This document shows positions 7,722 to 16,589 of a stretch of 64,000 bases of DNA, one piece after another. Source of the DNA: Streptomyces cynarae (GTDB lineage: Bacteria > Actinomycetota > Actinomycetes > Streptomycetales > Streptomycetaceae); the NCBI RefSeq assembly GCF_025642135.1, contig NZ_CP106793.1, forward strand, positions 1,526,001 through 1,590,000, read 5' to 3'. Position 1 is the first letter of the stretch. The number at the start of each line of letters is the position of its first letter. The notes below the pieces were generated by a model. It was not told the DNA's origin and made no database searches. It was given only the letters and a program-made list of their open reading frames with translations. The position numbers and the translations under genes are program-made.

Positions 7722-8986
7722 GCGGACACCTCCTCGCTCGGCGCCGCCGAGGACGCCTGAGCCACCACGGGCGCCCAGCCGGGCGCGCCTCCGTGCAGGG
7801 CCGTGTAGTACGGGTCGCCGGGGCCGATCTCCCCGGCGCGGACGGTCGTGTCGGTGAACGCGGACTTGTACAGCGCGGTGATCAGCTCCAGGCTGGTCCG
7901 CCCGTCGGTGCCGCTGCTGCGCGGCCGCTCGCCCGCGCGCATGCTCGCGACCAGCTCGCGCAGCTGCTCCAGGTGCGAGCTCGGCACGTCCTCACCGAAG
8001 TCGCTCCAGGCCGCGGCCTCCTCCTCGGGCACGTCGGGGGCCGCGGTGATGCGCCAGTTGTCGTTGCTGTGGCCGTACAGGTGCTTGAGTTCCACGGTGG
8101 CGCGCTCGCAGTCGATGCGGATGCGGCTGACCTCGTCCGGGCTGAGCACGCTGTTCACGATGGTGGCGAGGGCGCCGTTCTGGAACCGTACGAGCGCCGT
8201 CGAGACGTCCTCCGTCTCCACGTCGTGCACCAGCCGCCCGGCCATGGCCCGCACCTCGCTCCACGGTCCGAGCAGGTCGAGCAGGAGGTCCATCTGGTGG
8301 ATGCCGTGGCCCATGGCGGGTCCGCCGCCCTCGGTGTGCCAGCGGCCGCGCCACGGCACGGCGTAGTAGGCGGCGTTGCGGTACCAGGTGGTCTGGCAGT
8401 GCGCGACCAGCGGTCGGCCCAGGGCCTGCTCGGTGAGCAGCCGCCGCACGTGCCGGGAGCCGGAGCCGAAGCGGTGCTGGAAGACGATCGCCGCGTACGG
8501 GCCGCCGTCCGCGCCCTCCTCCGCCTCGACGGCGTCGAAGTCGGCCAGCGTGGGCACGGGCGGCTTCTCGCACCACACCCAGGCGCCCGCCCGCAGCGCG
8601 GCTACGGTCTGCTCCCGGTGCAGGGTGGGCGGCGTACAGATGCTGACCAGGTCCGGCTGCTGCTCCTCCAGCATGCGGTCGAGGTCGGTGTACGCGTGCG
8701 GGATGCCGCCCTCGGCGCAGAAGCGCTCGACCGCGTCGGCGTCGATGTCGACGGCTGCGACGATCTCGGTCTCGCCCTCCTCGGCGAGGCGGGCCAGCGC
8801 GGCGATATGGGAACGTGCGATGCCGCCCGTGCCCACGATCGCGGCCTTGATGCGGCGGCCTGCGTACGGCGACACCGGACGGTCCGTGCGCGGCTTCGGG
8901 ATCACCGCTCGGTGAGGCTCCGGATCGGGCGTGCTTTGAGGACTTGCGGCATCGTCGGTGGCGGACGCGTTGTGGTCTGTGGGCAT
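7718..8986 (-). CDS. Gfo/Idh/MocA-family NAD(P)-dependent oxidoreductase
   Basis: 422 residues from ATG 8986. The dinucleotide-binding motif is GTGGIARSH in an N-terminal Rossmann domain (about residues 50-60), with the family signature CEKPP following. The C-terminal domain, including GHGIHQMDLLLDLLG, carries the substrate-side residues. This family oxidises sugars, inositols or reduces imines; the substrate is not evident. An in-frame start further upstream (9121) exists but adds a low-complexity leader. First gene of the operon with the DUF6807 and cupin genes; a LacI-type palindrome lies 80 bases upstream. Confidence 0.88.
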   Translation of the reverse strand: MPTDHNASATDDAASPQSTPDPEPHRAVIPKPRTDRPVSPYAGRRIKAAIVGTGGIARSHIAALARLAEEGETEIVAAVDIDADAVERFCAEGGIPHAYTDLDRMLEEQQPDLVSICTPPTLHREQTVAALRAGAWVWCEKPPVPTLADFDAVEAEEGADGGPYAAIVFQHRFGSGSRHVRRLLTEQALGRPLVAHCQTTWYRNAAYYAVPWRGRWHTEGGGPAMGHGIHQMDLLLDLLGPWSEVRAMAGRLVHDVETEDVSTALVRFQNGALATIVNSVLSPDEVSRIRIDCERATVELKHLYGHSNDNWRITAAPDVPEEEAAAWSDFGEDVPSSHLEQLRELVASMRAGERPRSSGTDGRTSLELITALYKSAFTDTTVRAGEIGPGDPYYTALHGGAPGWAPVVAQASSAAPSEEVSA

Positions 8987-9340
8987 GAACGTGATCAGCG
9001 CTCCATCGGACGTGACGTCTGACGTTGGCCAACGCCTGGTGACTCCCGAGGACCCGGGGGGCAGCAAGCGCTTTCCCTGCGCTTGAACGTAAGCGGCGCC
9101 CAAGTGGCCGGTCAACACCACGGACGTGTGACGTTCGAACCAGGAGACGAGGTCCGGGCGCGGGCGGCCCGCCGCACCACCCCAAGCGCAGGCAAAGCCC
9201 CGGTGATGGAACCGTCATGCCGGGACGCTACGCTGCCCTCCACCGCACTCGATCACCGGCTGCGCCCAGGACCTGGGGCACGCCCCGGCTCGGTGTGCCC
9301 GTCGTCACCCCCACGATCAGCTCTTGGACCACATCACGTC
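8987..9340. other. Divergent intergenic region between the Gfo/Idh operon and uppP
   Basis: 354 bases hold the upstream regions of both divergent units. The LacI-type palindrome lies in the left half. No clear Shine-Dalgarno precedes the uppP ATG, and nothing else was recognised. Confidence 0.5.
9066..9073 (-). promoter_or_regulatory. LacI/GalR-type operator core upstream of the Gfo/Idh operon
   Basis: The palindrome AAGCGCTT lies within GCAAGCGCTTTCC, which resembles the operators bound by LacI/GalR-family sugar regulators in Streptomyces. On the minus strand a second AAGCGC lies just upstream. It is about 80 bases before the start of the Gfo/Idh gene, in the place expected for promoter control. 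No LacI gene is in the window. Confidence 0.45.
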
Positions 9341-10216
9341 ATGTCTTGGCTTGAATCCCTCATCCTCGGACTCGTCCAGGGGCTGACCGAGTTCCTTCCC
9401 GTCTCCTCCAGCGCGCATCTGCGGCTGACCGCGGCCTTCGCGGGCTGGGAGGACCCGGGGGCCGCCTTCACGGCGATCACGCAGATCGGCACGGAGTCCG
9501 CGGTGCTGATCTACTTCCGCAAGGACATCGCGAACATTCTCTCCGCCTGGTTCCGGTCCCTGTTCGACAAGACGATGCGGCAGCACCCGGACGCGCGGAC
9601 GGGCTGGCTGGTGATCGTGGGTTCCATACCCATCGGTGTGCTCGGAGTGACCCTCAAGGACCAGATCGAGGGCCCGTTCCGCGATCTTCGCGTGACCGCG
9701 ACGATGCTGGTCGTCATGGGCGTGATCCTCGGCATCGCGGACCGCCTGGCGGCACGCGACGAGACCGGCGGCCGGCACCGGGCGCCCAAGCAGCGCAAGA
9801 CACTTCAGGACCTCAGCGTCAGGGACGGCCTGACGTACGGCGTCTGCCAGGCGATGGCCCTGATCCCCGGCGTCTCCCGCTCCGGCGCCACGATCAGCGG
9901 CGGCCTCTTCCTCGGCTACCGGCGCGAGGCCGCCGCCCGCTATTCGTTCCTCCTGGCCGTTCCGGCCGTGCTGGCCTCGGGGGCGTTCGAGCTCAAGGAC
10001 GCGGCGGAGGCAGGGCATGTCAGCTGGGGGCCGACGCTGTTCGCGACGGTGATCGCCTTCGTGTCGGGGTATGCGGTCATCGCATGGTTCATGAAGTTCA
10101 TCTCGTCGAAGTCGTTCATGCCGTTCGTCTGGTACCGCATCGCGCTGGGCGTCGCGATCATCGCGCTGGTGGCCGCCGGGGTCCTGAGCCCGCATGCCGC
10201 GGAGTCCGCGGGCTGA
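9341..10216 (+). CDS. uppP: Undecaprenyl-diphosphatase
   Basis: 291 residues from ATG 9341 (MSWLESLILGLVQGLTEFLP). The conserved Glu-rich first helix includes Glu17 followed by the PVSSSAHL motif, and the second motif GVSRSGATISGG contains Arg180, both catalytic in UppP/BacA. Several hydrophobic helices span the rest. The enzyme dephosphorylates undecaprenyl diphosphate on the outer membrane face to recycle the lipid carrier for peptidoglycan and can give bacitracin tolerance. An upstream in-frame start at 9083 adds 86 residues of non-membrane sequence and is unlikely. Confidence 0.93.
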   Translation: MSWLESLILGLVQGLTEFLPVSSSAHLRLTAAFAGWEDPGAAFTAITQIGTESAVLIYFRKDIANILSAWFRSLFDKTMRQHPDARTGWLVIVGSIPIGVLGVTLKDQIEGPFRDLRVTATMLVVMGVILGIADRLAARDETGGRHRAPKQRKTLQDLSVRDGLTYGVCQAMALIPGVSRSGATISGGLFLGYRREAAARYSFLLAVPAVLASGAFELKDAAEAGHVSWGPTLFATVIAFVSGYAVIAWFMKFISSKSFMPFVWYRIALGVAIIALVAAGVLSPHAAESAG

Positions 10217-10312
10217 AAAGGGGCACGTCCACAGCCTGGCGTGCACGGGGCAGTTCGCGCCACTGTTCGTCCGTGGCTGATCCACGGTGGCCCGGCATGG
10301 CAGAGTCATGCC

Positions 10313-11017
10313 ATGTCCTCCTCGATGTCCGGCCGACGCGGCACGGTGACCGTCACGGCACTGTTCCTGCTCGCCGCCCTGTCCCTCGAGGCCTGCGGTC
10401 AGCAGCGGGCCGCGAGTTCGACGGCCGCAGCCGCCCCGAGCACGTCCCGTAGTTCCGCCCCGGACGCCGTGAGCACCTCCCGTAGTTCCGCTCCGGACGC
10501 CCCGAGCACGCCTCGGAGTTCCGCACCGGTCGCCACGAGCGTCCCGCCAGGTGCCGTCTCCGCCACGGGGGGAGCCCCGGCGTACGTGGAGCCGGGGGCA
10601 GGCGACGGCGCTCCGCACTACAACGAGAACAACGACCACCGCCGGCCGCACACCATGTCCCCCGCCGACGCCAAGGACGCGCAGCGGGAGGCGGATCGCA
10701 TCGAGCCGGTGCTCAAGCGGCTGTGGGAGGAGAGGAAGTGGGACCCCGCGACGGTGCGCGCGGCACTCCTCCGGCTCGGCTACAAGGAGGAACGGACCGG
10801 GCCGAAGGGGGAGCGCCTCGGCGGGACGCTGACCGTCCGGGCGATGGACTCACGCTACGGGGACGGCCATTACGTCACGCCCGAGGGTGCGCTGGTCGGC
10901 CTTCGCGTCCATGACGACGCCTGCGTCACGGCGTTCGTGCAGAAGACCAACTACCAGGTGAGCACCAACGGCCCGTATCCGGAGACCGGATGCTTCGAGC
11001 CGCCCTTCGCCCACTGA
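10313..11017 (+). CDS. Hypothetical lipoprotein with Ser/Thr/Pro-rich repeats
   Basis: 234 residues. A signal sequence ends with LSLEACG, a lipobox-like site with the acceptor Cys near residue 24. Three imperfect 11-residue repeats (STSRSSAPDA type, 33-bp units at 10439-10537) form a linker. The C-terminal 130 residues hold two cysteines (DDACVTAF and ETGCFEP) and are not a family I can name. CAGAGT at 10301-10306, 7 bases before the ATG, suggests a leaderless transcript. Probably an extracellular protein tethered to the membrane. Confidence 0.7.
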   Translation: MSSSMSGRRGTVTVTALFLLAALSLEACGQQRAASSTAAAAPSTSRSSAPDAVSTSRSSAPDAPSTPRSSAPVATSVPPGAVSATGGAPAYVEPGAGDGAPHYNENNDHRRPHTMSPADAKDAQREADRIEPVLKRLWEERKWDPATVRAALLRLGYKEERTGPKGERLGGTLTVRAMDSRYGDGHYVTPEGALVGLRVHDDACVTAFVQKTNYQVSTNGPYPETGCFEPPFAH

Positions 11018-11159
11018 GCCGGCCGGACGGCCACCGAGCCGGCGCCAAGGCGACAGAATCCCCCAATTCCCGAGCTCGCAAAGGACCGTGACCAACCACA
11101 TACCGCACGCGTAGCCGTGCGGTAGCGCGCTGTCAGTCCCTGCCCCTAGGCTTGTTCGC

Positions 11160-11339
11160 ATGTCCCCCGAATCCATGAGCCCTGGTTCCATGCGCTCTGC
11201 CGAGGACTTGAACGAGCAGATCCGCGCGCTGTGGATGCGTGCGGGCGGTTCCCTGTCGGCTGAGGAGCGCGCGGAGTACGAGCTGTTGGTCGTCGAGTGG
11301 GCGGCGGCGATACGCGGCGAGGTCATAGAGGCGGCCTGA
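11160..11339 (+). CDS. Small conserved-looking hypothetical protein of 59 residues
   Basis: ATG 11160 to TGA 11337-11339. The protein starts MSPESMSPGSMRSAEDLNEQ and continues with IRALWMRAGGSLSAEERAEY, a compact, acidic, helical sequence ending VIEAA. Third codon positions are G/C rich. TAGGCT at 11147-11152 sits 7 bases before the ATG, consistent with a leaderless promoter. No function is recognised. It lies between a lipoprotein gene and a convergent SDR gene. ATG codons at residues 6 and 11 are alternative starts. Confidence 0.7.
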   Translation: MSPESMSPGSMRSAEDLNEQIRALWMRAGGSLSAEERAEYELLVVEWAAAIRGEVIEAA

Positions 11340-11381
11340 CGCGAGCCGCCGCCGCGCGGAGAGGGAACGGCGGTCGGCAGG

Positions 11382-12122
11382 TCACCGCCCGCCAGCCACC
11401 CTCAGCACGGCGCCCGTCGTGTACGAGGACTCCGGGGACATCAGCCAGGCGATCGCCGCAGCGATCTCCTCGGCGCTGCCGGCCCGGCGCAGCGGGATCG
11501 CCGCCGCCATCCGCCGGGGCCGGTCCGGGTCGCCCATCGCCGCGTGGATCTCGGTGTCGACCAGTCCGGGTGCCACCGCGTTGACGCGGATGCCGTCCGG
11601 TCCCAGTTCCTTGGAGAGGCCCATCGTCAGGGTGTCCACCGCGGCCTTGGACGCCGCGTAGTGGACGTACTCACCGGGACTTCCCAGCGTCGCCGCCCCC
11701 GACGACACGTTGACGATGACACCGCTCCCGCGTGTCGCCATCTCCCGCGCGGCGCGGCGCGAACACAGCAGCGTACCGAGGAGGTTGACCTCCACCACCC
11801 GGCGCAGAACGTCGGTGTCCGTGTCCGCGAGCCGGCCCAGCGGTCCCGTCACCCCGGCGTTGTTCACCAGACCCGTGACCGGTCCCAGGGCGTCGGCGGC
11901 CGTATCGAAGAGCCGGTCGACAGCGGCCTCGTCGGACGTGTCCACGCGCACGGTGACACACCGCGCCCCCGCCGCCCGTACGGCCTCGGCGGTCCGCTCC
12001 GCGGCCTCGGCGTTGCGCAGGTAGCCGAGCGCCACGTCGTGTCCGTCCGCTGCGAGCCGCACACAGGTGGCGGCACCGATCCCGCGGCTGCCGCCCGTGA
12101 CCACCGTCACCGGACGCGTCAT
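11382..12122 (-). CDS. SDR-family oxidoreductase
   Basis: 246 residues from ATG 12122. TGGSRGIGAATC near the N-terminus is the classical SDR cofactor motif, NNAG follows near residue 85, and YVHYAASKAAVD gives the Tyr-x3-Lys active site. The family reduces ketones or oxidises alcohols with NAD(P)H, and no specific substrate is apparent. It is single and not in an operon. A longer frame with an ATG 27 bases upstream is possible. Confidence 0.88.
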   Translation of the reverse strand: MTRPVTVVTGGSRGIGAATCVRLAADGHDVALGYLRNAEAAERTAEAVRAAGARCVTVRVDTSDEAAVDRLFDTAADALGPVTGLVNNAGVTGPLGRLADTDTDVLRRVVEVNLLGTLLCSRRAAREMATRGSGVIVNVSSGAATLGSPGEYVHYAASKAAVDTLTMGLSKELGPDGIRVNAVAPGLVDTEIHAAMGDPDRPRRMAAAIPLRRAGSAEEIAAAIAWLMSPESSYTTGAVLRVAGGR

Positions 12123-12404
12123 CTGTGGTCTCCCCTTCCCGAGCCCCAACGGAGTGGATCATCCTACGCTCGTCCCCGTACGCCCGAGTCCTACCTGTCT
12201 GGCGGTCAGTTCTGCGCAGGCTCCTCGCCTTTGACGGAGGAACAGACAGAGGGCCATCGGTATGCGCCTGGCGCGGCGTTTACACCCGACCGGCCCCGTC
12301 GGATCACACCTTGCGATCGTCCGATATGACAGTTATGTGCAGTGTCTATACGTTCGTCGCAGTTCGGCTGCCCGGCCGGCGTCTCTGCGACAGAAGGAAA
12401 TGAC
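12123..12404. other. Intergenic region upstream of the frameshifted secreted-protein gene
   Basis: 282 bases without a gene. It should hold the promoters of the SDR gene (leftward) and the secreted-protein gene (rightward). TTGCGA at 12312 and a TATACG box near 12346 are candidate elements for the rightward promoter, but the spacing is wide, so this is weak. GAAGGAA at 12393-12399 is a good ribosome-binding site for the ATG at 12405. Confidence 0.35.
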
Positions 12405-13062
12405 ATGCCCACGCGTACCTTCGCCGTGGCCGCCGCCCTAGTAGGCGCGACCGCCCTCGCCACCACCGGCATCACCTATGCCTCGGCAGCCGGACCCGAC
12501 CGGCCCGCGCCGCCGCCAAGCCGCCGCCAAACCGGCCGTCGCGCACGTCCACCGGGCGGCCCCGCCCGCCCAGCACCCCGCCCCCGCGGCTCCGGCCCCC
12601 CAGGGCAAGACGAACGAGAAGCGCGACGAGGGGCGTGGCGGCGGCCACGAACGCGGAGAGGGCCGCGGCCGCGGGGAGGACCACGGCCACGAACGCCGAC
12701 ACGAGGGCAGGATCCAGTTCAACGAACGGACGTACCCCGCCGTCGAGGACGGCTGCATCGTCGCCGCGAGCGGGCTGGGCTCCAGCAGCTTCAGCATCTT
12801 CAACGACAGCGACAAGACCGTCGAGGTCTTCCGCGGGTTCACCTGTGACAACGGAGCCCCAGTCGCCGTCGTCGGCCCCCACGGCGACACCTTCGGGGTG
12901 GTGCCCCGCACCGTCCACGAGGGTTACGGCGACCAGGAGGACCACGAGGGCTTCGGCGGATTCGGCGGTTCCGGTGGCTACGGCGGCTTCGGAAGCCTGT
13001 TCCCGGACGACGGTGTCGCGGGCAGCTTCCGGGTGATCGGCCACCACGACGACGAGTGGTGA
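12405..13062 (+). pseudogene. Secreted protein gene interrupted by a frameshift
   Basis: The first part, from ATG 12405, encodes a clear Sec signal peptide (MPTRTFAVAAALVGATALAT followed by an ASAAG cleavage region). The conserved-looking mature part, with a His/Glu/Arg/Gly-rich segment and then RIQFNERTYPAVEDGC to the end at 13062, lies in the next forward frame. The two frames meet in the CCG-rich run around 12508-12530, where loss of a single base would join them. Either the gene is broken in this strain or the read has an indel. No enzyme motif is visible; the mature protein carries Gly-rich GFGGFGGSGGYGGF near its end. Confidence 0.65.
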
Positions 13063-13157
13063 CGACGCACCCCGGAATACCCGCCCGGCGGGCCCGCGCC
13101 CGAACCCGCCCCTGCACACCCCTTGGCTACGCCTCCCCCGTCCCCAAAACTGAGCCG

Positions 13158-13634
13158 ATGACCCAGCGCGTGGAGCTCGCGACCGTGATGGACCGGCTGG
13201 CCGTCGACGGACTCGTCACCGAGTACGCGGCGGCCGTGGACGACGGGGACTGGGAGGCGTACCGGGGATTGTTCACGGGGGACGGGCGCGCCGACTACCG
13301 CTCGGCCGGCGGGATCGAGGGTGATGCCCGGCAGGTCGCCGGGTGGCTCGAGGAGACCATGCGGCTGTTCCCCATGCGTCAGCACCTGATCGTCAACCGG
13401 CGCATCCGGTTCGGCGTGCTGGAGCGGGACATCGGCGACACGGCCGGGGTGTGGGCCGACTACGTCAATCCGATGCGGTTCGCGAGCGGGGACGGCGACG
13501 GCGGGACGCCCGAACCGGACTTCGTCTGCGGCGGACGGTACGCATTCACGTTCCTGCGGACGGACGACGGCTGGCGGCTGCGCGCAGTGGTCGTCCAGGA
13601 GAAGTGGCGCCGCGCCCCGCGTCCGTCCACCTGA
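13158..13634 (+). CDS. SnoaL/NTF2-like protein
   Basis: 158 residues from ATG 13158. LVTEYAAAVDDGDWEAYRGL near the N-terminus followed by FTGDGRADY and the later QHLIVNRRIRF is the helix and sheet pattern of the SnoaL-like (NTF2 fold) family, which includes ring cyclases, dehydratases and many uncharacterised proteins. Nothing points to a specific reaction. It stands alone, 103 bases before lnt. Confidence 0.75.
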   Translation: MTQRVELATVMDRLAVDGLVTEYAAAVDDGDWEAYRGLFTGDGRADYRSAGGIEGDARQVAGWLEETMRLFPMRQHLIVNRRIRFGVLERDIGDTAGVWADYVNPMRFASGDGDGGTPEPDFVCGGRYAFTFLRTDDGWRLRAVVVQEKWRRAPRPST

Positions 13635-13737
13635 TCGGTACCGCTGAGCAGTACCGCGCACGCCTCCGGGCGGGCCCCACGCGCCGCACACCTAGGCCCC
13701 CTGTCGAAGATTCCTCCGCGGCGCGCACACTGGAGAC

Positions 13738-15336
13738 ATGATCTGGGGAGGGAAGCGCCGCATCCGGAGGCTCGACGACTGGCTCGCCTCCCGGTGGTGG
13801 CGCGGTGCCGCGGCCGTGATCGCCGGTGCGCTGCCGATGCTCACCTTCCCGGCGCCGTCCTGGTGGTGGTTCGCGTACGTCTGCCTGGTCCCGTGGATCC
13901 TGCTCGTGCGCACGGCCCCGACCGGCAAGCGGGCCGCGTGCGACGGCTGGCTCGGCGGCTTCGGCTTCATGACGGCCGTGCACCACTGGCTGCTGCCGAA
14001 CCTGAACGTGTTCACGTTCGTCATCGCGGCACTGCTCGGGGCGCTGTGGGCGCCCTGGGGCTGGCTGGTGCGCCGGTTCCTGGCCGGGGTTCCCTCGCCG
14101 GGGCGGGTCTGCGCCGCCCTGGTCGTCCTGCCGTCGGGCTGGCTGACGGTGGAGCTGGTCCGCTCCTGGCAGGGGCTCGGCGGCCCCTGGGGGCTGCTGG
14201 GGTCCAGCCAGTGGCAGGTGGAGCCCGCACTGCGGCTCGCCTCCATCGGCGGGGTGTGGCTGTTGAGCTTCCTGGTCGTGGCCGTCAACGTCGCCCTGGC
14301 GCTGCTGACGTCCGTGCGCGCGTCGCGCGTGCCGGCCCTGGCGGGGCTCGTCGCGACGGCCGCTGTGACCTCGGCTGCCTGGGCCTGGTCGCCGCGGCCC
14401 GACGTCGACGGACGGGTGCGGATCGCGGTCGTGCAGCCCGGGATCGTGGACGGCACCGACAGCGGCATGAAACGCTTCGACCTTCAGGAGCGGCTGACCC
14501 GCGAACTCGCCGGGCAGGATGTGGACCTGGTCGTCTGGGGCGAGAGCAGCGTCGGCTACGACCTCGGGCAGCGGCCCGACCTGGCCCGCCGGATCGCGGC
14601 GCTGTCCCGGCAGGTGAAGGCCGACGTCCTCGTCAACGTCGACGCCCGCCGCTCCGACCACCCCGGCATCTACAAGAGTTCCGTGCTCATCGGCCCGGAC
14701 GGCCCGACCGGCGACCGCTACGACAAGATGCGGCTCGTCCCGTTCGGCGAGTACATACCGGCGCGGTCGGTTCTCGGCTGGGCCACCTCGGTCGGCAAGG
14801 CGGCCGGTGAGGACCGCAGGCGCGGCACCGAGCAGGTGGTGATGAACGTGGGGCACGGGCTGCGCGTCGGCCCGATGGTCTGCTTCGAGTCCGCCTTCCC
14901 GGACATGAGCCGCCATCTCGCCGAGGACGGCGCCGACGTGCTGCTCGCCCAGTCGTCGACGTCGACCTTCCAGCACAGCTGGGCACCGGAGCAGCACGCT
15001 TCGCTGGCCGCGCTGCGCGCCGCCGAGACCGGTCGCCCGATGGTGCACGCCACGCTGACCGGGGTCTCCGCCGTCTACGGTCCGAGCGGCGAGCGGATCG
15101 GCTCCTGGCTCGGCACCGACCGGAGCACGTCGGCGGTCTACGAGGTGCCGACCGCCCACGGCGTCACCCCGTACGTCCGCTTCGGCGACTGGCCGGTGCA
15201 CGGCGCCCTGCTGGTGATCGCGGGGCTGGGTGTGGCCGAGGGGCTCCGGGCGCTCAGGGCGCGACGGCGCGTTCCCGCACCGCGGTCACGACCCGCTCGC
15301 ACAACTCGTGTGTCGCCAGTGCGTCATTGGCGCTGA
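13738..15336 (+). CDS. lnt: Apolipoprotein N-acyltransferase
   Basis: 532 residues: an N-terminal multi-helix membrane domain (to about residue 220) followed by a periplasmic-type nitrilase domain. The catalytic triad is visible as Glu269 (VVWGESS), Lys330 (YDKMRLVPFGEY) and Cys382 (MVCFESAFPD). Lnt adds the third acyl chain to the N-terminal Cys of lipoproteins on the outer face of the membrane. The last 80 bases overlap the 3' end of the convergent Gfo/Idh gene. Streptomyces carry two Lnt homologues, so which paralogue this is cannot be told from here. Confidence 0.92.
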   Translation: MIWGGKRRIRRLDDWLASRWWRGAAAVIAGALPMLTFPAPSWWWFAYVCLVPWILLVRTAPTGKRAACDGWLGGFGFMTAVHHWLLPNLNVFTFVIAALLGALWAPWGWLVRRFLAGVPSPGRVCAALVVLPSGWLTVELVRSWQGLGGPWGLLGSSQWQVEPALRLASIGGVWLLSFLVVAVNVALALLTSVRASRVPALAGLVATAAVTSAAWAWSPRPDVDGRVRIAVVQPGIVDGTDSGMKRFDLQERLTRELAGQDVDLVVWGESSVGYDLGQRPDLARRIAALSRQVKADVLVNVDARRSDHPGIYKSSVLIGPDGPTGDRYDKMRLVPFGEYIPARSVLGWATSVGKAAGEDRRRGTEQVVMNVGHGLRVGPMVCFESAFPDMSRHLAEDGADVLLAQSSTSTFQHSWAPEQHASLAALRAAETGRPMVHATLTGVSAVYGPSGERIGSWLGTDRSTSAVYEVPTAHGVTPYVRFGDWPVHGALLVIAGLGVAEGLRALRARRRVPAPRSRPARTTRVSPVRHWR

Positions 15337-16165
15337 GCACCTTGCCGGCGCGGACGGCGTCGAGGAAGGCGAGCGCGGCCTGCTCGATGCCGCGTTGCCG
15401 GGCCACCGGCACCCAGTCGCCGCGCCGGCGCACGGTCGGCTGGCCCTTGTGGTCGACGATCTCGGCGAGGTTGAGCACCTGCCGCTTGGAGTCCTGCCCG
15501 GAGACCTCCAGGATCTCCTCGGCGGAACCGCTCAGCCGGTTCATCACGCCGAGCGCGGTGAATCCGTCACCGGACAGCTGGAGCACCACGTGGTGCAGCA
15601 GTCCGCCCTCGACGCGGCCCCGCACGGTCACGTCGTCGACCGTGCCGGGGACCAGGAACCGCAGTGTGTCGACGACGTGGATGAAGTCGTCGAGGATCAT
15701 CTTGCGCGGCTCCTCGGGCAGTCCGACGCGGTTCTTCTGCATCAGGACGAGGTCACGCGGGTGGTCGGCGCACTGCACGTATCCGGGTGCGTGACGCCGG
15801 TTGAAGCCGACCGCGAGGCTGATGTTCCGCTCCTCCGCGAGCCGTACCAGCCGCTCGGAGTCGGCGAGTTCGTAGGCGAGCGGCTTGTCGACGTACGTCG
15901 GTATTCCCGCCTTGAGGAGCCGGGTGACGATCTCGGGGTGGGTGGTGGTGGGCGTGTGCACGAACGCCGCGTCGAGGTCCTGTGCGAGCAGCGCGTCCAG
16001 ATCGGCATGCCTCTGCCCGAGCGGGAGGTGGAGGCTGTCGCCGACGCGGTGGAGGGTGGCGGGGGTGCGTGTCTGGAGGTGCAGGTCGAGCCCGGGCTGC
16101 AGGGCGAGCACCGGCAGATAGGCCTTTTGCGCGATGTCGCCGAGTCCGATGCAGCCGACCTTCAC
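15254..16165 (-). CDS. Gfo/Idh/MocA-family oxidoreductase
   Basis: 303 residues. MKVGCIGLGDIAQKAYLPVL is the N-terminal NAD(P)-binding motif and YVDKPLAYE is the EKP-type signature of this family. It starts with GTG at 16165, overlapping the stop of the upstream FAD monooxygenase gene as GTGA, so the two were probably translated together. Its 3' end overlaps lnt on the opposite strand by about 80 bases. Substrate unknown. Confidence 0.85.
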   Translation of the reverse strand: MKVGCIGLGDIAQKAYLPVLALQPGLDLHLQTRTPATLHRVGDSLHLPLGQRHADLDALLAQDLDAAFVHTPTTTHPEIVTRLLKAGIPTYVDKPLAYELADSERLVRLAEERNISLAVGFNRRHAPGYVQCADHPRDLVLMQKNRVGLPEEPRKMILDDFIHVVDTLRFLVPGTVDDVTVRGRVEGGLLHHVVLQLSGDGFTALGVMNRLSGSAEEILEVSGQDSKRQVLNLAEIVDHKGQPTVRRRGDWVPVARQRGIEQAALAFLDAVRAGKVLSANDALATHELCERVVTAVRERAVAP

Positions 16166-16452
16166 GGGGTACTCCTAGGAATTGCCGACGATGCCTGGTC
16201 CGCAGCATACGGCTGCTGCGGTGGCCGCCAGTCGGCGATGCCTTCGAAGCCGCGCAGGAGCAGCGCGGGTGATGCCTTCGACAGCGCGGCGATCGCGGCG
16301 TCGCGTACGGCGGTCCCGACGCGGCCGCTCATCATGTTCAGGCGGGCGGCCCGGACGGCCCGGCGGGTGACGGCGGTCGTCCGGGGCAGCCGGACGGCCG
16401 TGTACGCGGCTAGTGCCGCGCCAGGCAACGTTTGCCCGTCAAGGAGCGGCGT

Positions 16453-16499
16453 CCGGTGCGTGCTCTGGGGGTACCCCCTGCTCGAAGAGCTTGGGGGAG
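16453..16499. repeat. First copy of a 47-bp repeat within the element
   Basis: It starts CCGGTGCGTGCTCTGGGGGT and ends in TTGGGGGAG. The middle pairs as GGGGGTACCCCC and CTCGAAGAGC palindromes. An identical copy lies at 16543-16589. Confidence 0.9.
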
Positions 16500-16542
16500 T
16501 GCCGGCCGGAAGTCCTCGTACTGGATGTACTTGGGCTTTCGG

Positions 16543-16589
16543 CCGGTGCGTGCTCTGGGGGTACCCCCTGCTCGAAGAGCTTGGGGGAG
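16543..16589. repeat. Second copy of the 47-bp repeat
   Basis: Identical in sequence to 16453-16499 with the same orientation, 90 bases apart. Both copies are self-complementary and contain GGTACC. Confidence 0.9.

Noticed and set aside
16453..16589. Two 47-bp repeats as attachment sites
   Set aside because: They are inside the inverted-repeat element with no integrase gene, so site-specific integration is not supported.
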